NCBI GenBank assembly: GCA_963682025.1
Contig: OY821521.1
Location: 55,047,908-55,111,907, forward strand
Reading direction: 5' to 3'
Length of the DNA stretch: 64,000 nucleotides
Origin: Cordilura impudica
Lineage: Eukaryota; Arthropoda; Insecta; Diptera; Scathophagidae
The translations under genes were made by a program, and so were the position numbers. Shown piece after piece: positions 23,689-35,863 of the stretch. Positions within the stretch are counted from its first letter, which is position 1; each line of letters opens with the position of its first letter. A model generated the notes under the pieces. It saw only the letters and a list, made by a program, of their open reading frames with translations. It ran no database searches and was not told where the DNA came from.

Positions 23689-24991
23689 AAGGGTCCGCCA
23701 GCTAAGGTTTTTTTTTCAACTAGTGCTTATTTCGTGAATGGTAACACTAAGCTCATGTCTGATTTGACAGATAATTTGTTTTATCCTTCCACTGAACGAA
23801 TATGGTTGTGTATACGCTTGAACAACGCTGGGAAATATTGCGACATTACTTTGAAAATCATGGTAATGTTGCAGAATGTGTGCGAAAATTGCGTACGGAT
23901 TTTGGAAGAAGAAAAGCACCGTCAGCTCCGTATGTTCGTTATCTTGTGAAAAAAAGTGAAAGAAACTGGCATCCTCATCGATAAACCAAAGCGAGAAAAG
24001 CCAAAACCAGTGCGTACACCCGAGAATATTGCTGCTGTGGCAGAAAGTGTGCGTGAAGGGCCATCAACATCAATTCACAGTCGTTCTCAGGAATTGAACA
24101 TTTCGGAGGCATCATTGAGACGAATTTTGCATAAGGACCTTGGTATGACGCCATACAAAGTCCAATTGGTTCAGGACTTGAAGCCAATTGACCATCCAAT
24201 GCGTTTTCGCTTTGCTAAGTGGGCATGCGATCGACTTACAGAAGATGCCGATTTTGCCAAAAAAAATCATCTTTTCAGATGAAGCTCATTTTGATGTTGG
24301 CGGGTATGTAAACAAGCAAAATTTTCGCATTTGGGGCACAGAAAACCCGCACGCATACATTGAAAAGCCGATACACCCAAAACGAGTCACTGTTTGGTGC
24401 GGATTTTGGTCCAGAGGCATAATTGGGCCATTTTTCTTCGAAAATGAGCAAGGAGTGGCCGGTACAGTCAATGGCGATCGTTATCGGGCCATGTTGAACG
24501 AATTTTTGTTCACAAAAATTGAAGAGGAGGATATTGGCAATATTTGGTTTAAACAGGACGGCGCTACGTGCCACACAGCCGAAGCTACACTCGATGTTTT
24601 GCGCCCTGTTTTTGAAGATCGCATTATCAGCCGCAGAGCTGATGTCGTTTGGCCACCTCGGAGCTGCGATTTGACACCGTTGGACTATTATTTGTGGGGT
24701 GCCCTCAAAGATAAGTGTTACGCCAACAAGCCAGAGACAATCGACGCTTTAAAGGACAATATTCGTGAAGCCATTGGTGAAATACAGCTGCACACAATCG
24801 ATAATGTGCTTAAAAATTGGACCGATCGTGTAGGCTACTGCATGGCCAGCCGAGGCAGCCATTTGAATGAAATTATTTTCCATTATTAACCGGAGGGGTT
24901 GTACTTTCAAATAAAAAAAGAAATTTGAGATAATATTCAGTAGTTTTTTTTATAGCATTTTCAAAAAAAAAAAGTTATTTGGCGGACCCTT
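23689..24991 (+). mobile_element. complete mariner-type element, 1303 bp
   Basis: Starts AAGGGTCCGCCA after TA (23687-23688) and ends TGGCGGACCCTT before TA (24992-24993), so both inverted ends and the TA target duplication are present. The size is typical of a full mariner. A solo 3' end of the same family lies at 6351-6441. Confidence 0.93.
23802..24889 (+). pseudogene. mariner-type transposase with two frameshifts
   Basis: DDD transposase that would cut and paste the surrounding element. The ATG at 23802 opens with YTLEQRWEILRHYF and a helix-turn-helix region; ENIAAVAESV and SEASLRRILHKDLGM form the second DNA-binding helix set. Catalytic Asp residues are at 24278 (FSDEAHF), 24557 (FKQDGATCHT) and 24668 (RSCDLTPLDYYLWG), with 36 residues between the second and third, rather than the 34 of classic mariner. 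The frame ends at 24889, 100 bp before the right end. It is broken twice by one extra A in A-runs, near 23950 and near 24262; apart from these no stop is seen over about 360 codons. That pattern allows either recent inactivation or homopolymer sequencing error. Confidence 0.9.
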
Positions 24992-25561
24992 TATATATAA
25001 ATTTTGGACCCGGATATTGTGAAAATGTGGGTTGTGAAAAGTTGGATTTTAACATTGTCTTGTCATAGGATGGAAGTTGTTTTTTATAGATACTGCAAAG
25101 TACATTTGAACCAGTGCTTAGTAAATAGTAATATGTACTGTAAAATTTTCCCACAGCAAAAGTTGTACACATCGTGTGATACATATGAAATATTGTCTAT
25201 GTACAGTATATGAGGAAAGTAACATGTACATTTTTCAATTAGAACACGTTCTAGTTTGACATGACAGACATATGATAATACAGCACTGCTTGTGGCGAAA
25301 GAAAAACAGAGTAAATTATAAAGATTAATATTGAAGGAAAAATAAATTGTTTAATATTAATTAACAAATAAAAAATATATAAAATATATAACTTTATTTT
25401 TAACAATAAACTTTTGTAAATCCAAAAATTAAATCAGCAGTTGTTTACATTTAGAGGTAATGTCATACGGAAATATATATGCACGTGTGATAGCAAAAAT
25501 TATGAATCGTATGTAAACCGATAACTTTGACAAACATACGGAATTACATATGGATAAAAAA
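24992..25561. other. spacer, nothing recognised
   Basis: AT-rich; no gene or repeat match supported. Confidence 0.4.
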
Positions 25562-25930
25562 GCAGAGTTCAGAAAAAAACACACTCTGAATAAAAAAACT
25601 CGTACATATATGTAAACAAACATAGTTCAGACCAACAAACAAATATTTTTATTTTCATATCAATTATGTATGTTTCTAAGTTGTGTACGGTGCCCAACAC
25701 AATCATGACTGTGTTTCGTTTTAATATTTCGTTATCTACACGAACATTTTTCTATCACATATTATTTGTTTTGAACACACATAAACCACACAGATTCGAA
25801 TGTAGCTTTATTTTAAGTTCGTTTTCTTGCACGTATACTGCTAAAAAAACAGAACATGTTGTTCAACGCATACATCTAAAAATTAAAACATTATCCACTC
25901 GCGATCGGAAAAATCTAAAACACCCCTATA
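25562..25930 (-). repeat. interspersed repeat E, copy 2 (inverted)
   Basis: Reverse complement of 9214-9584: it starts CAGAGTTCAGAAAAAAACAC and ends AAACACCCCTATA. Chance open frames in it are repeat-derived. Confidence 0.75.
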
Positions 25931-26104
25931 ATAACGACAACAATTGTTTCAACCAAATTTATTAAAAATATCTAAAATAATTCCTAGCAGTTATAAAAAA
26001 ATAAAAATAAAAATAATAATAAAAATATATAAAATAAAGATAGAAAGATAGTAATAAAATAGAAAACAGAGAAATTTTATATGGTGTTTATACTTAATTT
26101 GGTA

Positions 26105-26384
26105 TTTTTTCCGATCACGAGTGGATAATGTTTTAATTTTTAGATGTACGCGTTGAAGAACATGTTCTGTTTTTTTTTTTAGCAGTACACGTGCAAGAAA
26201 ACGAACTGAAAATAAAGCTACACTCGAATCTGTGTGGTTTATGTGTGTTTGAAACAAAAAATAAGTGACAGAAAAATGTTCGTGCAGATAACGAAATATT
26301 AAAACGAAACACAGTCATGATTGTGTTGGGCACCGTACAAAATTTAGACACACATAATTGATATGAAAATAAAAATATGTGTTG
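26105..26384 (+). repeat. interspersed repeat E, copy 3
   Basis: Direct copy of the 9214 repeat from CCGATCACGAGTGGATAATG to ATAAAAATATGTGTT. With copy 2 it makes an inverted pair with about 175 bp between arms. Confidence 0.75.
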
Positions 26385-26784
26385 TCTGCTTTAGAACAGA
26401 ACTTTGTATGTTTCTTGTGTGTATTTTCTGAACCTTGTCGAAAAGTGACAGCACATTTCGATGGCTTAAAGGTAAAATTCACTAACTGACAATCATGCAA
26501 AGAGTAGAAAATGATGAAATGATGACTTTTACCTGTTATTCCATTTAACAAAATTTTATTTAGTGAGTTTTATTCTACTGAAATAATCAGTAAAAATAAG
26601 GAAAAGTTTAAGAATGGTTGAACATAGTTAAAATTCTTTGAATTTTATAGTTATAATACCTAAAATATCATTTTCGACCAAAATGCAGTTAGTGACTTTT
26701 ACCTTTAAACTATCGATATCTAAAAAACACATCATGTGATATCACCTTAAGTCACTTCTGAATTTATGTTTTTATATCTGTGGT
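26385..26784. other. spacer, nothing recognised
   Basis: AT-rich; no gene seen. Confidence 0.4.
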
Positions 26785-26930
26785 CAGGGTATAATGAGTT
26801 TGTAATATCCAAAAATATTTGAATATCAACCTCTAATTATACGATCGACTCAATTTATGAATCGATTCATTGATGTCCGTCCGTCTGCTAGTCTGCTGTC
26901 TGCCCGATTGTCTGTCTGTGTGCAATATCA
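26785..26930 (+). repeat. GTCC/GTCY element fragment
   Basis: Has GTCAGGGTATAATGAGTTTG, CCAAAAATATTTG and a GTCCGTCCGTCTG run at 26875-26920, matching one end of the GTCC elements. It then passes straight into a hAT-derived repeat. Confidence 0.65.
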
Positions 26931-26934
26931 TGTG

Positions 26935-27640
26935 TGACCCAAAAGGATTAATGGGGTCATATTATTTCTTTCCGAAACCCTAGGCTATTGAGATAAAATA
27001 TAATATTTAAAAGTAGAAAAGTGATTAACTTTTGATACAAAGTATTTAGAAAGAGTACATTTACTGAATACTCGAAATCCATAAAAAAAATCCTTCTAAT
27101 AAATTCACACAGTTAATCTCTAACATGTATTAACCAAAACCTTGAAGTGCCAGATCCATTTTTTGAAATTTTGTTTAAGAAAATTTTTTGAAATTTAAAA
27201 AACGTGTTTTCAAAAAATTTTCCATCTTTGCTCATATTCCATCTTTTCTCATTGCGCAATTAGTTAACAACATGGTAATAAAACAAAACTTCATGTCTGA
27301 GTACTTATAGGTGTAGGACAAAAAAATAAATAAAATGATGGCTTTAATCAATTCCTTAAAGTTGAAAAAATTTTCGTCAAATTTCATGACCTAGTGCTTT
27401 GTTTTGGCATAAAAGTGGGCTGGGGCATTTGCTATCTCTTGGCGAGTTTTTATTAAATTTTGAAGTTATATAGCTTTTCGAAAAGATAATTTTGTACTGT
27501 TATCGATTCATATAACAACTTGTCGGAAAAATTAAACTATAGAAGAAAATTTTCGTAAAATCTGAAATAAAGTCATTTTTTCCCCATATAAACACACTTC
27601 AAATTGTCAATCGATTTTCGGCGCGACTTCTCCTTCTCCG
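26935..27640 (-). repeat. hAT-like non-autonomous element, fragment
   Basis: Reverse complement of the body of 45787-46770: it begins with the GGGGTCATATTATTT block, contains GTTAACAACATGGTAATAAAAC and GAGTACTTATAGGT, and ends near ATATAAACACACTTC. No terminal inverted repeats remain. Confidence 0.75.
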
Positions 27641-27734
27641 ATTGTCCCCAAACTTCACGTTTATTACTTTTATATAAAAATAAAACAAACTGTACCCCGA
27701 CACTCGCCAAAATCGTAATTTCATTTTTAAGGAC

Positions 27735-28412
27735 CACTCTAGTTTGCATGTAAACCTTGATATCAAACAACAGGACACAAATATATTTTTATGAAATTCG
27801 GTACATGAGCTGCTGTCGCTCATAGGATGAACGATTTTCAAATTGGAGAAAGTCAGCGCATGTTCTGTCCTAGCGCCCATTTATATAACCCCTATGAAAT
27901 CGACTTAAGTTATCGTAAGATCCAGATTATACAATCAAGATTATACAAGATTATACATTTATTCATTATTACGAGATAAATAAATCCATTTTTAGCCATA
28001 GTCACACTATATAAAGCTTCTTCCCGATATTCATTGAAATCCATAAGAAAAGCTAAATTGTTGCACAAAGTTTTATCAAATTTTGTTTGTATATGTTTTT
28101 GAGAAAAATAAGTGACTACTAATAATGGCCATTATCGGTCTATTTTTGACCTAGTTCCCATATCAAAATAGCATCCAATATGAATAATTTCATATTTGCA
28201 AGCTACAAATTAATAACAAAAGCACTAAAATTTGGTTTTTTGCATATTTTCTATATCCAGTTATTGCCTTACCACAGTTGGATCCAAACATCGATACACA
28301 GACGGACAGACAGACTCAGAAAATGATTTTAAATCGTGCGATAGTAACTATTATTACAAATATCAGCACAACCTCATTATACCCTGAACACAGAATGGTA
28401 TGGGATGTAAAA
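27735..28412. repeat. rearranged GTCC element (head-to-head composite)
   Basis: 27735-28265 is in + sense (ATGTAAACCTTG..., CCCTATGAAATCGACTTAAG, CTAGTTCCCATAT) while 28285-28412 is in - sense (CACAGACGGACAGACAGACT, CTCATTATACCCTGAACAC). The two halves meet near 28270-28285. The (GTCC)n portion of the first half is lost. Confidence 0.7.
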
Positions 28413-28971
28413 TTTGATAATGGGATAACTGATAATGAAGAAGGAAGACTAATGCTGAGTTTCATTGGCAAAAAAGGAAAACTTTGTATTGAAAACTAAA
28501 TGTTTAAGTTCTCACAAAAATGATTTTAAACTACTAATATCCTATACCATGAATATCGAGAAAAGGTTTTAATAACAACTTTGCAGAGCTAACAGTTTGT
28601 TGTTCAAGCAATTAAGTTTCCGGTATAAATGAAAATTCATATGATTATTCTAAACAAATTACTCTACTTAACGTGTTTTTTCGGTGTCATTTTTTTCTTT
28701 CAGTTATCTAAAATTAAGCTATTTTATGCTTTTTTTAGCTGTATTTTTCGTATTTTTGTAGTTTTGTTCTTTCAATTTCAAAAATATTCTCTTTCAGCTT
28801 TTTATTACTTTTGTAAATGTTCATTATATACTAAATAAAACTGTGCAGATGATATAAATTCATCAGTTTGTCAATCCGTTTGTAACGTATCACAAAACAT
28901 TGTTTGTCATTATTTCGAGCAGGTTGGTATTGAACTTGGAGCCTCACATGTGCCATTAGAGGCTCCAAATT
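28413..28971. other. spacer, nothing recognised
   Basis: AT-rich. CAGTTTGTCAATCCGTTTG at 28863 recalls 8321-8347. No gene. Confidence 0.35.
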
Positions 28972-29822
28972 CAATGGCCCTTCATTATATGGGGGAAAAA
29001 AAAGTTTCAAACTCTCGGTTTCACCCCCTAGAAATATGCGAATAGCAAAATAACTGAGAAATACAAAGTTTTGGCTCAATCAAAAAAAATTTAGAGGTGC
29101 CTCAACGCGACTGAAAATTTCAAGTGTGTTTATATGAGGAAAACATGACTTTTTTACAGGTTTTGTGAAAATTTCGTTTTATGGTTTAATTTTTTCGACA
29201 ATTTGTTATATGAATCGATTTCAGTATTATTTCATCTCTTTAAAAAGCTATATAAATTGAAAATCGAATAAAAACTGAAATTCTCTAGACCACTTTTGTG
29301 CCAAAAAAAAAATTGGAGTCATGAAATTTGATGGAATTTTTTAAACTTTGAGAAGTTAATTAAAGCCATTTTTGTTTGATCTCTATATTTATAAGTACTC
29401 AGAAATGAAGTATAGTTTTATTACCACGTTGTTAACCTGTTGCGCATTGAGACCGAAAATGGGAAATTTTTTTGATAAAATTTTGAAAACTACTTTTTCA
29501 AGTTTTAAAAAATTTTCTTAAACAAAATTTAAAAAATGGATCTGGCACTTTAAGGTTTTATTAAATACATGTAAATTAGAATTTTTTTTACAAGGATTTT
29601 ATTTTTTGCGGATTTCAAGAAAAATGGGATTTTTGTAAAATATTCTGTAAATGAACTCTTTCTAAATACTTTGTATCAAAAATTAATCAGTTCTCTACTT
29701 TTAAATACTATATTTTATCCTAATAGCCCAGGGTTTCGAAAAAAAATAATATGACCCCATTAACCCTTTTGGAATTGGGGTCACATATGACCCCAAGCTA
29801 ATAAAAGACAATTTATTCAATT
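28972..29822 (+). repeat. hAT-like non-autonomous element, right end lost
   Basis: Begins with part of the left end, GGCCCTTCATTATATGG, then CAAACTCTCGGTTTCAC, and follows the 45787 element through AAGTACTCAGAAATGAAG to TGACCCCAAGCTAATAAAA. The right inverted repeat is absent. Confidence 0.8.
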
Positions 29823-29929
29823 TATTCTTGTATGATAGTCGAGATGGCATTAATAAAGCTAATTATTCGTTATTTCAGTTGTAATTATGCTCCACTCCTC
29901 CATCCTCCATCAACGTTTGCTTAGACTTT

Positions 29930-30606
29930 TTTAAAATGGCCGAGGGATTGCGGTGGATATTCTAGCTTGTGCCTCACGTTATAGAGAAGCCATATCTTTA
30001 CAATATTTGAAGAATGCTTCCGATCATTATCCTGGAGAAATATAGAATTTGCCTCTAGATCCAACATTTGACCGCTAGGGAGGCAGCTGTCCTTCAAAAT
30101 ATCTATGTACATAGCCTTATGCATAGTCCTACCAATAAATCTGAGTTTGCCAACCCCATTTGCGGCCATACATCGCCAGATCATGTCTCATTCTCCTCCA
30201 TGTTTCACTGTGGAACTAACATTCTGTGGTAATAACTCCGTATTTGGTTTACGCCAAACTTTGGTCCAACCATCACCTCCGAAAACCACAAATTTGCTTT
30301 CATCGATGAATATTACCCTATCCCAAAATGTTGGGTCATTTACGTGAAGATTTTCGTATTTTTGGGCGTATTCTAAGCGTTTCTGGATGTTCACAGATCT
30401 AAGTGGTGCCACTCTACTGTTGTACCCATCCTGCGAACTGTTTGGTCGGAAACAGTAATCCTAGATCGGATTTTTGTTTTTGAGATAATTAAACTGTATA
30501 TTGTTTAGGATATTCTTGAACAGAACGAAAAACGACACGTTCTGTTCGGTTGTCTAGAATAAGGGGCCGTCTAGAACATGTCTTACATTCATAATTTCCA
30601 TTGTCT
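29930..30606 (-). pseudogene. Tc1-like transposase remnant
   Basis: Minus-strand Tc1-type transposase in at least two frames. From the 5' side (right): a degraded DNA-binding region near 30600-30430 (RRPLILDNRTERVV, then TVSDQTVRRMGTT), then RLEYAQKYENLHVN, the first catalytic block VIFIDESKFVVFG near 30290-30310, GWTKVWRKPNTELLP, MIWRCMAANGVGKLRFI, and the second block FLQDNDRKHSS near 30015-30035. The third block, normally PDLNPIENLW with the catalytic Glu, has been replaced by YPPQSLGHFKKV and a stop. No terminal inverted repeats were recognised. Full Tc1 enzymes are about 340 residues; roughly two thirds is traceable. Inactive. Confidence 0.85.
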
Positions 30607-30639
30607 TTGAAATTATTTATTATTTATTTATTATTCTAA

Positions 30640-31020
30640 ACAAAAAATGGTGATTTTTTAAATGTTTGTATGGGGAACCCCCCAGAGGGTGTGCCACTGG
30701 CATGGGTGGGTAGGCCCTCCAGTGTCAGTGGGGATCGATCATACATTTATACTCGATTGGGGTACTCTAAGGCCCAGTTTTTGAGATAGTTAAACCTAGT
30801 TTAGTTAAACCGAGAATTAATTTTTTCAGACATGTCCAAATTCATAAAGGAATTGATGAATAAATTCTGGGTTTAACAAAACTAGGTTTAACTGATATCT
30901 CAAAAGTTGGGTCTAAATGGGTCAAAGTGAGACAGACAGACAGACAGGTCAAAAGTCGGGACATCAAAATTCGTTTTAGAGGTATGGTGCCTTGGGCGAT
31001 TTTTAAATCGACCCGCCCTA
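30640..31020. repeat. repeat with inverted TTAAAC arms and (GACA)n
   Basis: GAGATAGTTAAACCTAGTTT at 30783 is matched in inverted orientation at 30880-30905 (AAACTAGGTTTAACTGATAT then CTC). A GACAGACAGACAGACAGG run lies at 30930-30947. The preceding 60 bp is unusually GC-rich for the window (CCCCCCAGAGGGTGTGCC). Probably a non-autonomous element, class unknown. Confidence 0.5.
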
Positions 31021-34000
31021 GTATGTATATTTATCTAACTTTAAATAATGTCATGTTATAAGTTTTTTGTTGTTATTTATTTTTACTTTTAATAAAAAAT
31101 GAAAGTAAAAATAAATTAAAATCACATTTTCTTAAAGAAAACAAAAATTTGTTTCCCGTATGTAAACTTTTGTTAGACTGTGTATGTCACAGAAGCCGTT
31201 ATAACTAATTATGCTACCCCGCTTAAATAAAGGTTTAGAAATATGCGAAGTTAAAAAAAATTATTAAAAAAATTGATGAAAATACAACATGCTCCTCTTG
31301 GGGTAGCCATTTTTTGAGTAAACATTTTCTTATTGGCTATTCTTCAATGAGTCAAAAAGGATTCAGAAATGATTAGGTTTTTTTTGGAGTGAACAAATTA
31401 AACTTATACATATGTTTATAGATTAATAAAATCGAGCTGTTTTGTAGCAAAAATTTTGATTAATTTCTGCGTTATTTTCAAGTAGAATTGGGTTTGTTTG
31501 TTTCATTGATGAATTTTTATATGTACATTCTCGAAGTTGTAAAAATTAAAATAAAAAAAACATTTAAATGAATCAATTAAAATAACATTTGCTTGACATT
31601 GACAATTAATTATTTTCCCATTATTATTTTTTCTTTTTTGTTTACAATTTGAAATTCAACAAGTATATTTTACTGGCTAATTTACTTTATGTATAATTGT
31701 ATTATTCGTCATATACATTTTTATACAATTAGGTTTTATGCTTTCTAAAAAAAGAAAATGCAAATACATATTAAAAAAAAATCATTTATATTTCCCGTTG
31801 TAAAAAACAACTACGAGTACGAGTATTTAAACCACAAAGCTAAAAAACCAAAGCATACATTTTCTTTTTAAATTTGTCAACTATGTAGTGATAAATTAGA
31901 AAAAAAATTTTAATTATTTATATGGCCAAACCTAATTTGGTTAAAACCGAAACAATAAAACAAAACGCCAATGGTAGTAAATTTCCCACAAACGCATTCA
32001 GGCATAAAGTGTATATGAGAGCAGAAACTAATTCACGTCACACGAATACGTGTTCGCCAAACAAAGTTACAAATTATAAAACAAAAACAAAAATAAAAAA
32101 AATATATATGTACATAGTGGTGAAAAGAACAAAAACAATAGGGCGTAAAAGTGGGAAAACTAGTGCTATTTTGTGTCGTTTGTAATTCTATTGCATAGAA
32201 TATATGCATATCTGACTATTGTGGAAGAAAAATGGACGTCAAGCTGGCCTTTATCACTCTAACTCATTGGAATGAATATTTTAAGGTAAGGTATTTCCTT
32301 TTTTGTTGCTAGTGTTGTTCCTATGTGTTATATGTTGAATTTCTTCTATTTATGATATATTTACAATTTGTTTTTATTATATTTAGATTATGTATTAGTC
32401 GTGAGAAAAAGTATTTTCTTGTCATTTCTTACTGATGCCTTTGAAACTTTAACAGTGTTCGAATATTTTTGTAAGTTTTATTTCTGATCGAAACATACGA
32501 TTTGAAGATATTTGTAACAAATCTAAATAAAATACTATAAGTTTTTAGAATCCATGATGGTATAATCGAACAATATTTGAAGCACATATTAAGCTACAAT
32601 AACATGACAATCACCTTTTTATGTGGTTTATAATTAATTGTTAATTCCAATAATGACCTCAACCGGTATGGTTTTAACAGAGATTCTTGGTTTTTTTTTG
32701 GGTTTAAGCTTTCAGAATATATTGCGTTTTCCTATGATTGTAAAATTGTGCCAGACGGTGTTTTTAATAAAATATTAATTTGCATTTCTAATTATTTCTC
32801 GCGTTTTCTGAATAAACATCCAAAGTATTTTGATTTTAATGAGATAAGATTTATCACCCGCTTTTTCTAGTAGAATAAATTTTTTAAAATTTCAAATCCC
32901 ACCAGAAAATTTTTTATACGAGTTTTGTAGTAAATTAATTTTTTTAAATTCTTATTTTACGTATCGAAACAGTTTTTTTTAATCCCATCGAAAATTATTT
33001 TGTTGGACCATACCATTCGAATTTTTTAATAATTTTTTTTTTATCTTTATTTTATATATCGATGAAAAAAAGTATCGCATCAGAATTTTTTTTTTAGTCT
33101 ATACCTCAAAGGATTTTGAACGCCCTCTCAAACGAATTTTGTAGTAAAACTAATTTTTAAAATTTTACTTTTATTTTATATACCGAAACAATTTTCTATT
33201 TTAAATCTCATCAGAAAATATTTTGTATGACCATACCTGAGGACTTTTGAACTCCCTCCCAATTGAATTTCCCAGAAATTTAATTTAGTACCCCTCACAC
33301 ACCCCCTCTTCCACTTTTAAAGAAGTTTTAATTTTTCATAGCATATAAGAAGCAAATAAGGATAACAAATTTGGCTATGTTGAGTTTTTGACCCCTCTAC
33401 CTGCGTCTTAAACTTAATATTACTACTCTAAAAATTTTTATGTTAATTGCTTATTTTTTTGGTCAGTTTCTATTATAATTTCTTCTTAAATAAAACAATG
33501 ACCGTGTCTTCTATAGACATAATTACTATCTGAAAAATTTCATTATTTTTCTCTTACAAGAGTAGAAAACCTATAAGTTCCGTAAGTACTTCATAGAAGA
33601 TCAATGAAATTCCGGCGCACAGTGGCTGAAAATTGTTTTTCATTGGCCAAAATTTTGTAACTTTTGAACCGATCAAAATATTTTAGCAATTCTCTTTCTA
33701 GTCGGTAGATATTAAGTTGAACTTGAGTCTGTTTTAATTTCATTAAAATTGATTGAGTACTTTTTAAGAAATTCTTGGTCAAAGTTGAACTTTTAATCTT
33801 TTTTAACTTTTAGGGTGAAATATGGGTTTTTACTTTTTTTTTTGGATCTTAATAATAATTACAATCATTTTTTGTACAAAAAATTTGTACACAAAAAAAA
33901 AGTAAAATCAACTGGAAATTTTGCAATTACTACTGAACAATTAAAAATTTTTTGCTGTCAAATTTGCAAATTTGTGTACACTCAAAGAATATTTCCACTT

Positions 34001-34579
34001 AAAAACCGTTAGTAATATTATCTAATAGTCTTGCTATTACTACAGAAAAATTTATAATTTTTTGCTGTCAAATTTGTTAATTTTTGCAAAATAAATCTGC
34101 TGAACATTAGCGCAATGATTTTAATATGAAAATAAGGGTTTGATATGAAAATAAAGGGTTTTTATTTTTTGAATCTTTCTTATTTATTAAAACATTTCAT
34201 ACATATGTGGGTAAAAAAACCTTTTAAAAAATAATACCCAAAGTTTTAATATAATACCCAAAGTTTGACTCCTATGAGAATGTTTTGAGGACGTCATAAT
34301 TCAAAAATTTTCAAAAGATTGTTCGCTAAAAATTTCCAGATGTTATTATTAAAACAAAATTAAACATTTTTATCTGAATTAGCTAGTAATTTGTTAATTT
34401 AAGAATACATTTAGTAAAAAAAAAAACCCCCCTATACAGACTTAAAAATATATCCGATTAAAGTTTACCTGCCGAATTTCATCTAAATATATATTTTTAT
34501 ACTTGCAACTTTTAGCTTACGTATCACGTTTTGGTGTACTCACAGACTAAGAGGTGTGCTTGTGTAAAGTATTATAGCG
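31021..34579. other. long spacer without a supported gene
   Basis: AT-rich single-copy-looking DNA. Only the weak exon candidate at 32232 stands out. Around 32860-33290 a loosely repeated theme recurs three to four times at about 110-120-bp spacing (ATTTTTTATACGAGTTTTGTAG / TTTGTAGTAAAACTAATTT / TCAGAAAATATTTTGTATG), suggesting a degraded tandem array. Confidence 0.4.
32232..32286 (+). CDS. very tentative first coding exon
   Basis: ATG in the context AAAATGG encodes MDVKLAFITLTHWNEYFK and is followed at once by GTAAGG, a good splice donor. The 55-bp stretch is richer in G+C than its surroundings. No partner exon, acceptor or protein match is known to me, so this could easily be chance. Confidence 0.15.
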
Positions 34580-35860
34580 ATGTATGTATATAATGTTGAT
34601 TATTATGTGATTATTTTCAAAATCAAATATTACAAAAGAAAATGTCCTTTTTTTAATAAAAAGTACTTTAAAAGAAGGTACTTTTTTAAGAAATGTAATT
34701 TTTTAAAAAGGGCATTTGTTAAGAAAATGTGGTTTTTAAGGAAATGTTATTTTGTAAGAAACACACTTTTTAAGAAAATTTACTTATTTAGAAAGGTAAT
34801 TTTTTCAGAAAGTAATTTTTAAAAAAAATTTATTTAAAAAAAAACGTATTTTTTAAATAAATGTATTTTTTGTTAAATATTTTTTAAAGAAAGGTACTTT
34901 TAAAAAAAGGTAACTTAAGGAAAAGGGAACTTTCACAGAAGGTAGTTTGTAATAAAAAGTAAATTTTTTTAAAAAAAGCTACTTTTTGTAAAAATATACT
35001 TTTATAAAAAAGGTTCTGTTTTAATAAAGGGTACTATTTTATAAGAGATACTTTTTAAAAAAGGGTACTTTTTAAAAACAAATTTTGCTTTTTAAAAACA
35101 CCCTTTAAAATACCCTTTTCTTAAAAACGTAGTTTTTTTAAATCACCCTTTTTTAAAAAAAATATCTTTTTTTAAAAAATTAACTTTTGTTTTAAATTAA
35201 ATTTTTTTAAAAAAGTACCACTGTTTTAAAAAAAGTAAATTTTTTCAAAAAATACCTTTTTTTAAAGTACACGTTTTTCGAAAAAGTATAATTTTTTCAA
35301 AAACCCATATTTTAAAAACTATAAATTTTTACTAATTTTTTTTATTAAAAAAAGTACTTATTTCTAAAATGGTTATTGAAAAAAATGTAATTAAAATAAA
35401 TTTTAGTTTTTTAAAAATAGATATTTTTTAAAAAACGGGTAATTTAAAATAAGTGTACTATAAAAAAAGGTATTTTTAGAAAAAAAAAAATTACTTTTTT
35501 AAGAGCAGTGGTACTTTTAAAAAAAGGGTAATTTAAAACAAAAGTTAATTTTCTTAAAAGGGAACTTTTTTAAAAAATGGTACTTTTTAAAATAGAACTA
35601 CTTTTTTAAGAAAAGGGTACCTTTAATAAAAGTGTGTTTTTAAAACAAGGGTACTTTGAAAAAATTTACTTTTTTTTATTAAAAGCTAATTAAAAAAAAA
35701 TTTTTTTTAAAGGCTACTTTTTTTAAAAAGGGTACTTTTTTAAGAAAATTCTCTTTTTAAAATGGTATTTTTTTTTTAAATATTTACCTTGTTAAAAAAT
35801 GCTATTTACAAAAAATACTTTTGGAGAAAAAGTACATTTTTATGGGAAAAGCACTTTATA
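34580..35860. repeat. degenerate palindromic satellite (AAAAGTACTTTT theme)
   Basis: About 1.25 kb of loosely repeated units of 20-35 bp centred on (G)GTAC flanked by A- and T-runs, for example TTTTTAAGAAA, AAAGGGTACTTTTTTAAA and AAAAGTACTTTTT. The unit is self-complementary, so orientation cannot be set. Ends abruptly at a GTCC element at 35864. Confidence 0.85.
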
Positions 35861-35863
35861 AAA

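Noticed and set aside
28629..28838. Phe/Leu-rich 69-codon frame that looks like membrane segments
   Set aside because: Produced by T-rich DNA; no start context or conservation clue.
31922..32185. 87-codon frame rich in Lys, Asn, Thr
   Set aside because: Composition follows A-rich DNA, with no domain or splice context.
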